From Gaiellasilicea sp963829845 (GTDB lineage Bacteria > Actinomycetota > Thermoleophilia > Gaiellales > Gaiellaceae): a stretch of DNA of 64,000 bases. Each line of letters opens with the position of its first letter. The stretch's first letter is position 1. Location: NCBI GenBank assembly GCA_963829845.1, contig CAWHKD010000024.1, forward strand, positions 1-64,000, in the 5' to 3' direction. The notes under the pieces are model-generated. The model was not told where the DNA came from. It did no database searches and saw nothing but the letters and a program-made list of their open reading frames with translations. Shown here in pieces: positions 19,015 to 27,035 of this stretch. The position numbers and the translations under genes were made by a program.

Positions 19015-19809
19015 AGCATCCGAGAGGGCGGGCCACGCGGCCGCAGCCCACTCACCGAAGGACGTATCGGCGACCGCCGCGGCGATGAGCCCCCGGTCCG
19101 GGTCGATCCAGAGGAAACTGGCTGTCCCGGGCTTGGAACCGAAGTGCCCGTACGTCCGCGCCGAGTTGCGTGAGCCGGTCCAGTGCGGCGACTTACCGTC
19201 GCGCAACTCGAAGCCGAGACCCCAGTCGTTCGGGGTCTGACGGCCGAACCCGGGCAGGACGCCGTCGAGGCCGGGGAACTGGACACTCGTCGCCTCGGCG
19301 AGAGTCTCCGGCGCGAGCAGCGTCGGCGCGAGCGCTTCCCGCCCGAACTCGAGCATGTCGCCGAGCGTGCCGACGATCCCGCCGGCGGCATCGCCGTCGA
19401 GCGTCGCCTCGAGGGCGAGAGGCTCGAGCACCGCGGCGGCGAGGTAGTCGCGGAACGGCATCTCCGCCCTGCGCTCGAGATGCTCCGCGAGCGCGAGGTA
19501 GCCGGTGTTCGAGTAGATGCGCCGCTCGCCCGGCTTCCCGATCGGCTTCGGCCCATCCCACGAGAGGCCGGACGCGTGCGCGAGCAGGTGGCGCACGGTC
19601 GAACCCGCAGGACCGGCGGGCTCGTCGAGGTCGAGTGCGCCCTCCTCGGCGGCGACGAGCGTCGCGTACGCGGCGATGAGCTTCGTGACCGAGCCCCAGC
19701 CGAGACGGTACTCCGTGTCGCCGTGCAGCGCCACGACTGCGGCCGGGGTCGCGACGCCGGCAGCCGCATGCTCCGCCGGCCATGCCTCGATCTGGCGGAG
19801 CGCTTCCAC
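18991..19809 (-). CDS. beta-lactamase-family serine hydrolase
   Basis: The 272-aa protein has the class C/esterase layout: SxxK as SVTK (S40, K43), a YSN motif (RRIYSNTGY) and an HFG-type third motif (YGHFGSKPGT). It lacks a signal peptide, so it is likely a cytoplasmic esterase or peptidase. I chose GTG at 19809, where homology begins and where TAGTAT lies 8 nt upstream; the longer frame runs antisense through the neighbouring RidA gene. Confidence 0.75.
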   Translation of the reverse strand: MEALRQIEAWPAEHAAAGVATPAAVVALHGDTEYRLGWGSVTKLIAAYATLVAAEEGALDLDEPAGPAGSTVRHLLAHASGLSWDGPKPIGKPGERRIYSNTGYLALAEHLERRAEMPFRDYLAAAVLEPLALEATLDGDAAGGIVGTLGDMLEFGREALAPTLLAPETLAEATSVQFPGLDGVLPGFGRQTPNDWGLGFELRDGKSPHWTGSRNSARTYGHFGSKPGTASFLWIDPDRGLIAAAVADTSFGEWAAAAWPALSDALLQEFEQ

Positions 19810-19817
19810 GGGCGGCG

Positions 19818-19823
19818 ATACTA
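19818..19823. promoter_or_regulatory. divergent -10 region (serine hydrolase and RidA)
   Basis: TAGTAT on the minus strand lies 8 nt before the GTG at 19809. On the plus strand GATACT (19817-19822) lies 6 nt before the GTG at 19829. Confidence 0.45.
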
Positions 19824-19828
19824 GCCGC

Positions 19829-20209
19829 GTGGAGCGCCGCCTCATCCCTGGCCACTCGCCGTACGAGCCGGTGGTCGGGTACTCGCGTGCTGTCGTCAGC
19901 GGAGCGCACGTGCACGTCTCCGGCACTGCGCCGATCCCGCTCGACGGCGACCCCCCGACAGGCGCCTACGAACAGGCTCGCCTGTGCCTCGAGATCGTCG
20001 GCGGTGCGCTGGGCGAGGCCGGGGCAGGCTACCCGGACGTCGTGCGAACTCGGATCTATTTGACCGACGCCGACGACTACGAGGAGGTCGCGCGTGCGCA
20101 CGGCGAGGTGTTTTCGACGATCCGGCCCGCGTCGACCGCGGTCGTCGTCAAGGGCCTGCTCGACCCGCGCTGGCGGGTCGAGATCGAGGCCGACGCAGTG
20201 CTGCCGTGA
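19829..20209 (+). CDS. RidA-family enamine/imine deaminase
   Basis: The 126-aa protein has the YjgF/RidA fold: GYSRAVVSGAHVHVSGT near the start, a middle LCLEIVGGALGEAG helix and a C-terminal RPASTAVVVKGLLDP containing the family arginine. Such proteins hydrolyse reactive 2-aminoacrylate-type intermediates. The GTG overlaps nothing upstream and has a GATACT hexamer 6 nt before it. Its stop overlaps the next GTG (GTGA). Confidence 0.85.
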   Translation: MERRLIPGHSPYEPVVGYSRAVVSGAHVHVSGTAPIPLDGDPPTGAYEQARLCLEIVGGALGEAGAGYPDVVRTRIYLTDADDYEEVARAHGEVFSTIRPASTAVVVKGLLDPRWRVEIEADAVLP

Positions 20210-21405
20210 AGCAGATCTATCCCAACTCGATCACCGGCAAGGGCGTTGTCCAGGGCGGGAGCGTGCTCGACCACACGTTCGGCCAGTCCGACCCGTACAC
20301 GCTCGGCGTCGAGGAGGAGTACATGCTCCTCGACGGCGAGACGTTCGACCTCGTCCAGCACATCGACACGGTGCTGCAGGCGATCTCGGGCCACGAGCTC
20401 GAGCCCCGAATCAACGCCGAGCTGATGCAGTCGGTGCTCGAGATCGCGACGCCCGTGTGCAGGACCGCCGGGGACGTCCAGCGCGAGCTCCTGAAGCTGC
20501 GAGCGTACGTCAGCCAGGTCGGGCGCGAGAAGGGCATGCGCGTAGGGTCGGCCGGCACGCACCCGTTCAGCCTTTTCGAGCGACAGCGGATCACGGCCCG
20601 CGATCGCTACCGCAACCTCGTCGACCAGCTCCAGTACATCGCGCGACGCGAGCTGATCTTCGGCATGCACGTCCACGTCGCCGTCGACGATCCCGAGAAG
20701 GCGATCCAGGTCGTGAACGGGCTCCTTCCCCAGCTCGGGCCGCTGTTGGCGCTCTCGGCCTCCTCGCCGTTCTGGCGCGGCGAGCCGACCGGGCTCTCCT
20801 CGAGTCGCCAGATGGTGTTCGCGGCGTTTCCCCGCTCGGGGCCGCCCCCGCGCTTCCGCGACTACTCCGACTACGCGGAGGTCGTCGGACAGCTCGAGCG
20901 CACCGGCTGCATCGCCGACTACACGCACATCTGGTGGGACATCCGCCTGCACCCGCGGCTCGGCACGGTCGAGATCCGGATCTGCGACGCGATCACACGC
21001 GTGGAGGACGCCGTCGCCCTCGCCGCGTACTGTCAGGCGCTGGTGAAACAGCTCTCGGAGCAGCACGACCGCGGCGAGCAGATCCCCTCCTACCACCGCA
21101 TCCTGACCACCGAGAACAAGTGGCTGGCGGCGCGCTACGGCCTCGAGGCGCCGGTGATGGACCTCGCCACCGGCGCGCGGAACCGGGTCCCGGTCGCGCA
21201 GCTGATCCGGCGGACGCTGAAGGAGCTGCAGCCGCACGCGCGTGAACTCGGCTCCGACCGCGAGCTCGAGGGCATCGGCGAGATCCTGGCGCGCGGGAAC
21301 GGTGCCGACCGCCAGCTGCGGGTCTTCAACGCCAACCGCGACATCGCCGAGGTCGTCGAGGAGATCGCAAAAGCGACCGAGGCCGTCCCGGCGGAAGCCG
21401 CCTAG
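20206..21405 (+). CDS. GCS2/YbdK-family carboxylate-amine ligase
   Basis: The 399-aa protein belongs to the glutamate-cysteine ligase type 2 family. It shows YTLGVEEEYMLLD, the metal/ATP glutamates, FGMHVHVAVDD and HIWWDIRLHPRLGTVEIRIC. It probably joins glutamate to cysteine or another amine using ATP. In actinobacteria this could serve ergothioneine or a gamma-glutamyl thiol, but no partner gene here settles it. The GTG start is coupled to RidA. Confidence 0.8.
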   Translation: MKQIYPNSITGKGVVQGGSVLDHTFGQSDPYTLGVEEEYMLLDGETFDLVQHIDTVLQAISGHELEPRINAELMQSVLEIATPVCRTAGDVQRELLKLRAYVSQVGREKGMRVGSAGTHPFSLFERQRITARDRYRNLVDQLQYIARRELIFGMHVHVAVDDPEKAIQVVNGLLPQLGPLLALSASSPFWRGEPTGLSSSRQMVFAAFPRSGPPPRFRDYSDYAEVVGQLERTGCIADYTHIWWDIRLHPRLGTVEIRICDAITRVEDAVALAAYCQALVKQLSEQHDRGEQIPSYHRILTTENKWLAARYGLEAPVMDLATGARNRVPVAQLIRRTLKELQPHARELGSDRELEGIGEILARGNGADRQLRVFNANRDIAEVVEEIAKATEAVPAEAA

Positions 21406-21414
21406 CGACTCGCC

Positions 21415-21420
21415 TACGAT
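21415..21420 (+). promoter_or_regulatory. -10 element of the M14-like peptidase
   Basis: TACGAT lies 6 nt before the GTG at 21427. Confidence 0.45.
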
Positions 21421-21426
21421 CGCCTT

Positions 21427-22026
21427 GTGGTGCTGCGCGCGCTGATCGCCGCTGCGCTGCTCGCCGCGCCGGCGCAGCAGCTCGGGCGCTCGTACGAGGG
21501 GAGGCCGATCCAGGCAGTGCACGTCCGTGGCGACGGGCCGCGCATCCTCGTCGTCGGCTGCATCCACGGCGACGAGTGCGAGGGGATCGAGGTCACGCGG
21601 CTGCTCGCGCGCTCGCGGCCGCGTGCCGATCTCTGGCTCGTCCATCAGCTCAATCCGGACGGCTTCGCCGCGCGCCGACGCACGAACGCTCACGGCGTCG
21701 ATCTCAACCGCGACTTCGTGGCGGCGACACAGCGGGAGACGCGGATCGCGCGGAAGCTGATCCTCCGCCTGCGGCCCGACGTGACGATCTGGTTCCACCA
21801 GCCGCAGTCGGTCGTCCGCGCCTGGGGGCCGAGCCGTTCGATCGCGCGGCGTTACGCGCGGCTCTCCGGGGAGCCGTACCGGTCGCTGGCCTGGCCGCCG
21901 GGCAGCGCCTCGCGTTGGCAGAACGGGATCGGCCAGCGCTCGTTCGTCGTCGAGCTGCCGCCCGGCGAGCTCACGGTTCCGGCGGCGCGCCGTCACGCTA
22001 GCGCCGTCCTCGCGCTCTCGCAGTAG
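21427..22026 (+). CDS. secreted M14-type zinc carboxypeptidase-like protein
   Basis: The 199-aa protein has a short signal peptide and a compact M14 fold with zinc ligands H47 and E50 (GCIHGDE) and H124 (WFHQP), the RNxD-like GVDLNRDF and catalytic E176 (FVVELPPGEL). Members of this small group cut peptidoglycan peptides or act as murein amidases. The specificity is inferred. The next gene starts 10 nt after its stop. Confidence 0.75.
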   Translation: MVLRALIAAALLAAPAQQLGRSYEGRPIQAVHVRGDGPRILVVGCIHGDECEGIEVTRLLARSRPRADLWLVHQLNPDGFAARRRTNAHGVDLNRDFVAATQRETRIARKLILRLRPDVTIWFHQPQSVVRAWGPSRSIARRYARLSGEPYRSLAWPPGSASRWQNGIGQRSFVVELPPGELTVPAARRHASAVLALSQ

Positions 22027-22029
22027 ATT
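22024..22029 (+). promoter_or_regulatory. -10 element of the selenoprotein gene
   Basis: TAGATT lies 6 nt before the GTG at 22036. Its TAG is also the stop of the preceding gene. Confidence 0.4.
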
Positions 22030-22035
22030 CGCGCC

Positions 22036-22467
22036 GTGTTCTGGCTCGACACCGGCGCGGAGATGGAGCTCGAGGAGCTGCTCGAGGAGGGGCCGGTCCT
22101 GTTCGTGTTCTACCTCTTCGACTGGTCGCCGACCTGAACGCAGGAGCTGCGACTCCTGCGTGACAGGAGGCCGGAGTTCGAGAGCGCCGGCGTGCGTGTC
22201 TTCGGTGTCTCGCGCGACTCGCATTGGTCGCACAGGGCCTGGAAGGACGTGCTCGACGCGGACGTGTCGCTGATCTCGGACTGGAATGGCGCCCTGGCGA
22301 AGCAGTTCGGCGCGGCGCGCGTCTGGCGCTGGATGGAGGGCGTGCCGCGACGGAGCACGTTCCTCGTCGGCGAGGACGGTACGGTGCTCGAATCGTGGCG
22401 GTACGACGACTCGGACGTGCCCGACTTCGACGAGCCGCTCGCAGCCGCGCGGGCGTTGCGGGACTAG
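22036..22467 (+). CDS. peroxiredoxin-like selenoprotein (in-frame UGA at 22135-22137)
   Basis: Read through one TGA, the frame encodes 143 aa of thioredoxin/peroxiredoxin fold. The context is FYLFDWSPT-U-TQE, with U34 exactly where peroxiredoxins of the form FYPxDxTPxCTxE have the peroxidatic cysteine. After it come RVFGVSRDS and RSTFLVGEDGTVLESW, as in BCP/AhpE-like proteins. Homology continues in the same frame on both sides, so the TGA is not a random nonsense mutation. A perfect hairpin starts at the next base. It probably reduces peroxides with selenocysteine as nucleophile; no resolving cysteine is visible, so an external thiol (thioredoxin?) would be needed. Confidence 0.8.
22138..22161 (+). 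promoter_or_regulatory. putative bacterial SECIS hairpin of the peroxiredoxin-like gene
   Basis: Directly after the UGA, ACGCAGGAG pairs perfectly with CTCCTGCGT (9 bp) around the loop CTGCGA. Bacterial SECIS elements lie inside the gene just downstream of the UGA. Here the loop is nearer to the UGA than in E. coli fdhF, so the exact fold needs testing. Confidence 0.65.
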
Positions 22468-23885
22468 CTGCCGCCCTCTACCTCGGCGCCGGCCTCCTCG
22501 CGACGGCGCCCGCGGTGTTCGAGACCGACCGCTTTCTCGGCTACGGGGAAGCGCGTGAGGGGCGAGTGACGCCGGGCGACCACCTGCAGACGGCCTATGC
22601 GCTCTGGCTGCCCGGCCACCAGCTCGCGCGCGCCGCTGAGCCGTGGCTCGACCCCTACAGCTTCCAGCCCGAGGTAGACCCACGGGTGAACTTCGCCGGC
22701 TGGCCCTTCGCCGCCTTGTTCGGCCCGCTGCAGGCGCTCCTCGGGACGGTGGCCGGCTGGAACGTCTTCGTGCTCCTGACCTACGTCGGCGCCGGCGGGT
22801 TCGCTGCGCTATGGCTGAGGACGCTCGGGCTCGGCCTGGCGGCCTCGCTCGTCGGCGGGCTCGCGTTCGCGCTTGCGCCCTATCGGGTCGCGCAGTCCAC
22901 CGGTCATCTGCTCGGGCCGATCTCGATGCTGCTCCCACTCGCGCTCTACGGTGTCGAGCGGCGGCAGACGTGGCTTGCAGCGGCTGCACTCGCCTCGATT
23001 CCGCTCTCCGGCCAGGTGCACCTCGCCCTCGGCGCGATCCCGTTCGTGCTCGCCTACGCGCTCGCCCGGCGCCGGCTTCGGCTCGGAGCGGTTGCGGCAG
23101 GGGCGGCGGTAACCGCCGGCGTCCTGGTCTGGGCGTTGAACCTCCGCGACACGGTCGAGCGCCCCTTCTCGGAGGTCGAGCGCTACTCGGCCACGCTCGG
23201 CGATTTCGTTTCCCGCGACCCCGGCGAGTTCGAGCGGTTCGCCTACCTCGGCTGGCTCCTTCCGGTCGCCGCGGTCGCCGGTTTGGCGTGCTTGTGTTTC
23301 AGAAACACAATCTCCTCGGGCCGGCGGCTGGCCCTCGTCCTCGGGCTCGGCGCACTCGTCCCCTGCCTGCTCGCGCTCGGCGCAAACCTGCCCGGATACG
23401 GCTTGCTCTGGCGGAATACGCCCCTGCACTCGACCCGCGTGCCGGAGCGGCTGCTGCCGATCGCCTGCCTCTGCCTCGCGGCGCTGGCGGCGGTCGCGGT
23501 CGCTTGTGTTTCAGAAACACAAGCTCGAACTCGCTCGCGCCTCATCGCCGGGGTCGCATGCGTCGTCGTTGCGATCGACCTCTGGGTGCCGCTCTACGAC
23601 CCGCTCATCGCCGACGAGGACAACCCTGTCTACGCCCACGTCGCCGACTCGCCTGCCGGGCGGCTGCTCGAGCTTCCTGTGCTGCCACCCGACGCCTACC
23701 GCGGCAGCGTCTACCTCTACTACGCAATGCAGGCGCCGCGCGAGCGGCCGCTCGGCTACGCGACCTCGGCGCCGCCGGCGGCGTTCCGAGTCGCCCGCCA
23801 GCTGCCCGAGCGGGCGCAAGAGCTCGGCGTCAGCGTCGTCGTCCGCTACCGCGACGGCGTCCCGCGAACCGTTACGAAGCGGTGA
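22395..23885 (+). CDS. polytopic membrane protein, GT-C-like, unknown function
   Basis: The roughly 496-aa protein has about ten membrane helices and a long first extracytoplasmic loop (EPWLDPYSFQPEVDPR), then a soluble C-terminal tail. Topology and the loop recall GT-C glycosyltransferases and YfhO-like proteins, but I see no firm catalytic motif. The start is uncertain. GTG at 22395 overlaps the selenoprotein gene by 73 nt and gives an arginine-rich N terminus before the first helix. Two copies of a striking palindrome lie in the coding region. Confidence 0.65.
   Translation: MAVRRLGRARLRRAARSRAGVAGLAAALYLGAGLLATAPAVFETDRFLGYGEAREGRVTPGDHLQTAYALWLPGHQLARAAEPWLDPYSFQPEVDPRVNFAGWPFAALFGPLQALLGTVAGWNVFVLLTYVGAGGFAALWLRTLGLGLAASLVGGLAFALAPYRVAQSTGHLLGPISMLLPLALYGVERRQTWLAAAALASIPLSGQVHLALGAIPFVLAYALARRRLRLGAVAAGAAVTAGVLVWALNLRDTVERPFSEVERYSATLGDFVSRDPGEFERFAYLGWLLPVAAVAGLACLCFRNTISSGRRLALVLGLGALVPCLLALGANLPGYGLLWRNTPLHSTRVPERLLPIACLCLAALAAVAVACVSETQARTRSRLIAGVACVVVAIDLWVPLYDPLIADEDNPVYAHVADSPAGRLLELPVLPPDAYRGSVYLYYAMQAPRERPLGYATSAPPAAFRVARQLPERAQELGVSVVVRYRDGVPRTVTKR
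23291..23311. repeat. intragenic palindrome, copy 1
   Basis: TTGTGTTTC, one central A, then GAAACACAA: perfect 9-bp arms, AT-rich in a GC-rich gene. The half-sites resemble those of parS (TGTTTC and GAAACA) but the centre is 3 bp shorter. A second copy lies 212 bp downstream in another reading frame. Confidence 0.75.
23503..23523. repeat. intragenic palindrome, copy 2
   Basis: CTTGTGTTTC, one central A, then GAAACACAAG: perfect 10-bp arms. Copy 1 is read as LCFRNT and copy 2 as CVSETQ, so DNA sequence and not protein is what is shared. Confidence 0.75.
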
Positions 23886-23950
23886 ACGATGAGTTCCGGG
23901 GTCGCCGCACGTCTAACGTATAACGACGCGACCGAAAAGGAGCCACCGCA

Positions 23951-26212
23951 ATGGGGGAGAGAACGACACCCGAACGTCGGGCAGCCCACGAACGTCTCGC
24001 CACCGGGAGCCTTGCCCGCTGGGCCCGGTCCTGCGCGACGCACCCCTGGCGCGTCGTCTTCAGCTGGGTCGGGATCATCGCCGCGCTGATCGTCCTCGTC
24101 GCGACGGTCGGCGGCAGCCTCAAGGACGAATTCGACATCCCCGGGTCGGACACGCAGAAGGCGACCGACCTGATCGAGTCCGAGTTCGCCGAGGAGCAGG
24201 GCGGCGTGCTCAACCTCGTCTTCGCGGCTCCGCCTGGGGAGCGGCTCGACACGCCCGAGCGCAAGGCGGCGATCGAGGATGCGGTCGCCGAGCTGAAGAC
24301 GGACGAGTTCAAGCCGACCGAGGACACGGCCGGCATCACCGAGGTCGGCGACCCCTTCGACGAGAACAGCTTCTCGGACGATGGCCGGATCGCCTACGCG
24401 GAGGCGCAGTTCGACCGGGTCATCTTCGACACGGATCGTGAGGCGGTCCTCGCGGTGCAGGACTCGGTGCGCGAGGCCGTCACGCCCGTCGGCGTGACCG
24501 TCGAGTACAACGGCGACGCCGAGTTCCCGCCGATCGAGCAGGGGACGCAGGAGCTGCTCGGCCTGCTCGCGGCGCTGCTCGTGCTGCTCGTCGTCTTCCG
24601 CACGTTCGTCGCAACGCTGATCCCCATCGCGCTCGCCCTCGTCGCACTGATGACGGCGTTCCTGCTCCTGTTCATCCTCGCCGGGCTGACCGACATCAAC
24701 ACGATCACGCCCCTGCTCGTCTCGATGATCGGGCTCGGCGTCGGAATCGACTACTCGCTCTTCATCGTCACCCGCTTCCGGCAGGCGCTGCACGAGGGAA
24801 TGGCACCGGTGGACGCCGCCGCTGAGGCGGGCGCGTCGGCGGGCCGGGCGGTGCTCTTCGCCGGGCTGACGGTCGCGATCTCGGTGACCGGCCTCGCCTT
24901 CTTCGGGCTCGACTTCGTGACGAAGCTCGGCATCGGCTCAGCGCTGGGCGTGCTGACGACGGTGCTGATCGCGAACTCGCTCCTGATCGCTGTGCTCAAG
25001 CTGCTCGGCCACAAGGTCGACCGGCTGAAGGTCCCCTTCCTGCCGCCGCTGGACGACTCCGAGGCGGCGCGCGAGAAGACGCTGGTCGCACGGTGGGGAC
25101 GCTTCGTCACCCGCAACGCCAAGCCGGTCTTCATCGTCCTCCTCATCGCGGGCCTCGCGCTCGCCGCCACGTCCGGGCTCGTGCGGCTCGGCGCCTCCGA
25201 CCAGGGAACCCAGCCGGAGGAGCAGACCGCACGGCGCGCCTACGACCTGCTCGCGGAGGGCTTCGGCGCGGGCTTCAACGGCCCGATCCCGATCGTGATC
25301 GACATCAACGGGGACCCGGAGGCGCCGGATCGCGTCTACGAGGGCGTCCGCGGCCTCGAGGGCGTCGCCTCGGCCAGCGAGCCGCAGCTGAACGACGAGG
25401 AGACGGTCGCGATCGTCTTCGTCACGCCCGACTCGGCTCCGCAGGACGAGGAGACCGAGCAGCTCGTCCACCGCCTCCGCGACGACGTCGTCCCGGCGGC
25501 AACCCAGGGCGGGGACGCGGTCGCGTACGTCTCCGGCCTTACGGCCGCCTTCGCGGACATCGCCGACCGGATCATGGAGCGGCTGCCGATCTTCCTGCTC
25601 TACGTGATCGGGGTGACGTTCATCCTGCTCGCGATGGCCTTCCGGTCGATCGTGATCTCGCTCACGGCCGCGATCACGACGATCCTCTCCGCCTTCATCG
25701 GCTTCGGCGTCCTGACCCTGGTGGTGCAGGAGGGCTACCTGCTCGGGCTGACCGGCCTCGACCGGACGGGGCCGATCGAGACGTTCGTGCCGCCGATCGC
25801 GTTCGCGATCCTCTTCGGCCTCTCGATGGACTACATGGTCTTCCTGATGAGCCGGATCCGCGAGGAGCACGTGCACGGGCTGCCCACGCGCGAGGCGGTG
25901 GAGCACGGGATTGCCGCGATCGGCCGTGTGGTCGTCGCCGCGGCGGTGATCATGGGCACCGTCTTCGCGGCGTTCATCCTGACGTCCGACCGGATCTCGA
26001 AGGAGTTCGGGATCCTGCTCGCGGTCGCGATCCTCACGGACGCGCTCGTCGTACGGATGACGCTCGTGCCGGCCTTCCTCACCCTGCTGGGCGAGAAGTC
26101 CTGGTACATCCCACGCTGGCTCGACCGCGCGCTGCCGAACATCACGATCGAGGCGCCGCACGACGGCGATGCGCCGCATCCGTCGGCGAAGCCGGTCGAG
26201 GCGGAGGGCTGA
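23951..26212 (+). CDS. MMPL/RND-family transporter
   Basis: The 753-aa membrane protein has 12 predicted helices in two MMPL halves. Each half has a large extracytoplasmic domain after its first helix (about 60-200 and 420-530) and family helices such as IGLGVGIDYSLFIVTRFR and FGLSMDYMVFLMSRIREEH, which carry the proton-relay aspartate region. It is likely a proton-driven exporter of lipids or drugs (YdfJ-like). The ATG has a Shine-Dalgarno sequence (AAGGAG) and an AT-rich promoter region (TCTAACGTATAACG) upstream. No regulator is adjacent. Confidence 0.85.
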   Translation: MGERTTPERRAAHERLATGSLARWARSCATHPWRVVFSWVGIIAALIVLVATVGGSLKDEFDIPGSDTQKATDLIESEFAEEQGGVLNLVFAAPPGERLDTPERKAAIEDAVAELKTDEFKPTEDTAGITEVGDPFDENSFSDDGRIAYAEAQFDRVIFDTDREAVLAVQDSVREAVTPVGVTVEYNGDAEFPPIEQGTQELLGLLAALLVLLVVFRTFVATLIPIALALVALMTAFLLLFILAGLTDINTITPLLVSMIGLGVGIDYSLFIVTRFRQALHEGMAPVDAAAEAGASAGRAVLFAGLTVAISVTGLAFFGLDFVTKLGIGSALGVLTTVLIANSLLIAVLKLLGHKVDRLKVPFLPPLDDSEAAREKTLVARWGRFVTRNAKPVFIVLLIAGLALAATSGLVRLGASDQGTQPEEQTARRAYDLLAEGFGAGFNGPIPIVIDINGDPEAPDRVYEGVRGLEGVASASEPQLNDEETVAIVFVTPDSAPQDEETEQLVHRLRDDVVPAATQGGDAVAYVSGLTAAFADIADRIMERLPIFLLYVIGVTFILLAMAFRSIVISLTAAITTILSAFIGFGVLTLVVQEGYLLGLTGLDRTGPIETFVPPIAFAILFGLSMDYMVFLMSRIREEHVHGLPTREAVEHGIAAIGRVVVAAAVIMGTVFAAFILTSDRISKEFGILLAVAILTDALVVRMTLVPAFLTLLGEKSWYIPRWLDRALPNITIEAPHDGDAPHPSAKPVEAEG

Positions 26213-26229
26213 CCGGAGGCGGCCCCGGC

Positions 26230-27006
26230 CTACATCCCCATCGAGTGGTACCCGGCGTCGACGTACAGCGTCGTGCCGGTCACGTTCTTCGCGTCGTTGG
26301 AGAGCAGGTAGGCGGACGCTGCGGCGACGTCGTCGGCGTCGATGTGGCGCCGCAGCGGCGCGCGCTCGACGAACATCGTCTCCATGTCGGTGAAGCCTGC
26401 GATCGAACGCGCGGCGAGGGTTCGCACCGGTCCCGCCGAGACCGCGTTGACGCGGATCTCCTTCGCGCCGAGGTCCCAGGCGAGGTACTTCACCGAGGCG
26501 TCGAGCGTCGCCTTCGCTACGCCCATCACGTTGTAGTGCGGCACGGCTCGCTCGCCACCGAGATAGGTCATCGTCACGATCGAGCCCCCGCCCGCGGCGG
26601 CCATGAGCGGCTCCGCAGCCCGCGCAGCCGCGACCAGCGAGTAGGCGCTGATGTCGACGGCGAGCCAGAACCGGTCGCGCGGCGTATCCGTGAAGCGCCC
26701 CTCGAGGTCCTCCGCGGCGGCGAACGCGACCGAGTGCACGAGCACGTCGAGCTGACCGTCCCACGTCTCGGCCACCTCGCCGAAGACCCGGTCGATGTCC
26801 TCGTCCGCGCGGACGTCGCACGGCGTCACGAGCTTCGACTCGACCGATGCGGCCAACTCGCGTACGTTCCCCTCGATCCGCTCGCCCTGGAAGGTGAAGG
26901 CGAGCTCCGCCCCCTCGTCCGCTAAGCGCCGCGCGATCGCCCAGGCGATCGAGCGCTTGTTCGCGACCCCCATGATCAGCGCGCGTTTCCCCGCGAATCG
27001 TGACAC
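26230..27006 (-). CDS. fabI: enoyl-ACP reductase (NADH)
   Basis: This enzyme reduces trans-2-enoyl-ACP in the fatty-acid elongation cycle. The 258-aa protein has the FabI nucleotide motif GVANKRSIAW and the catalytic set Y148, Y158 and K165 (HYNVMGVAK), offset by two from the E. coli numbering I recall. The MTYLGGERAVPHYNVMGVAK stretch is diagnostic. GTG start, with TAGGAT 6 nt upstream. It is divergent from the subtilase gene across 29 bp. Confidence 0.95.
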   Translation of the reverse strand: MSRFAGKRALIMGVANKRSIAWAIARRLADEGAELAFTFQGERIEGNVRELAASVESKLVTPCDVRADEDIDRVFGEVAETWDGQLDVLVHSVAFAAAEDLEGRFTDTPRDRFWLAVDISAYSLVAAARAAEPLMAAAGGGSIVTMTYLGGERAVPHYNVMGVAKATLDASVKYLAWDLGAKEIRVNAVSAGPVRTLAARSIAGFTDMETMFVERAPLRRHIDADDVAAASAYLLSNDAKNVTGTTLYVDAGYHSMGM

Positions 27007-27012
27007 CCGGCG

Positions 27013-27028
27013 ATCCTACGGCTACTCT
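27013..27028. promoter_or_regulatory. divergent -10 elements (fabI and subtilase)
   Basis: TAGGAT on the minus strand (27018-27013) lies 6 nt before the fabI GTG. TACTCT on the plus strand (27023-27028) lies 7 nt before the GTG at 27036. Confidence 0.5.
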
Positions 27029-27035
27029 GCCGTCC

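Noticed and set aside
22204..22467. Separate short redoxin gene starting at a GTG after the TGA
   Set aside because: It would lack the first strand and the catalytic position, which lie upstream in the same frame.
20077..22989. Very long minus-strand ORF (970 codons) over GCS2, M14 and neighbouring genes
   Set aside because: It is an arginine- and proline-rich shadow of GC-rich codons without domains; similar long antisense frames lie over ileS, guaB and fdhA.
23291..23523. parS sites for ParB
   Set aside because: Half-sites agree, but the central CGT of TGTTTCACGTGAAACA is missing, which changes spacing and helical phase; reported only as parS-like.
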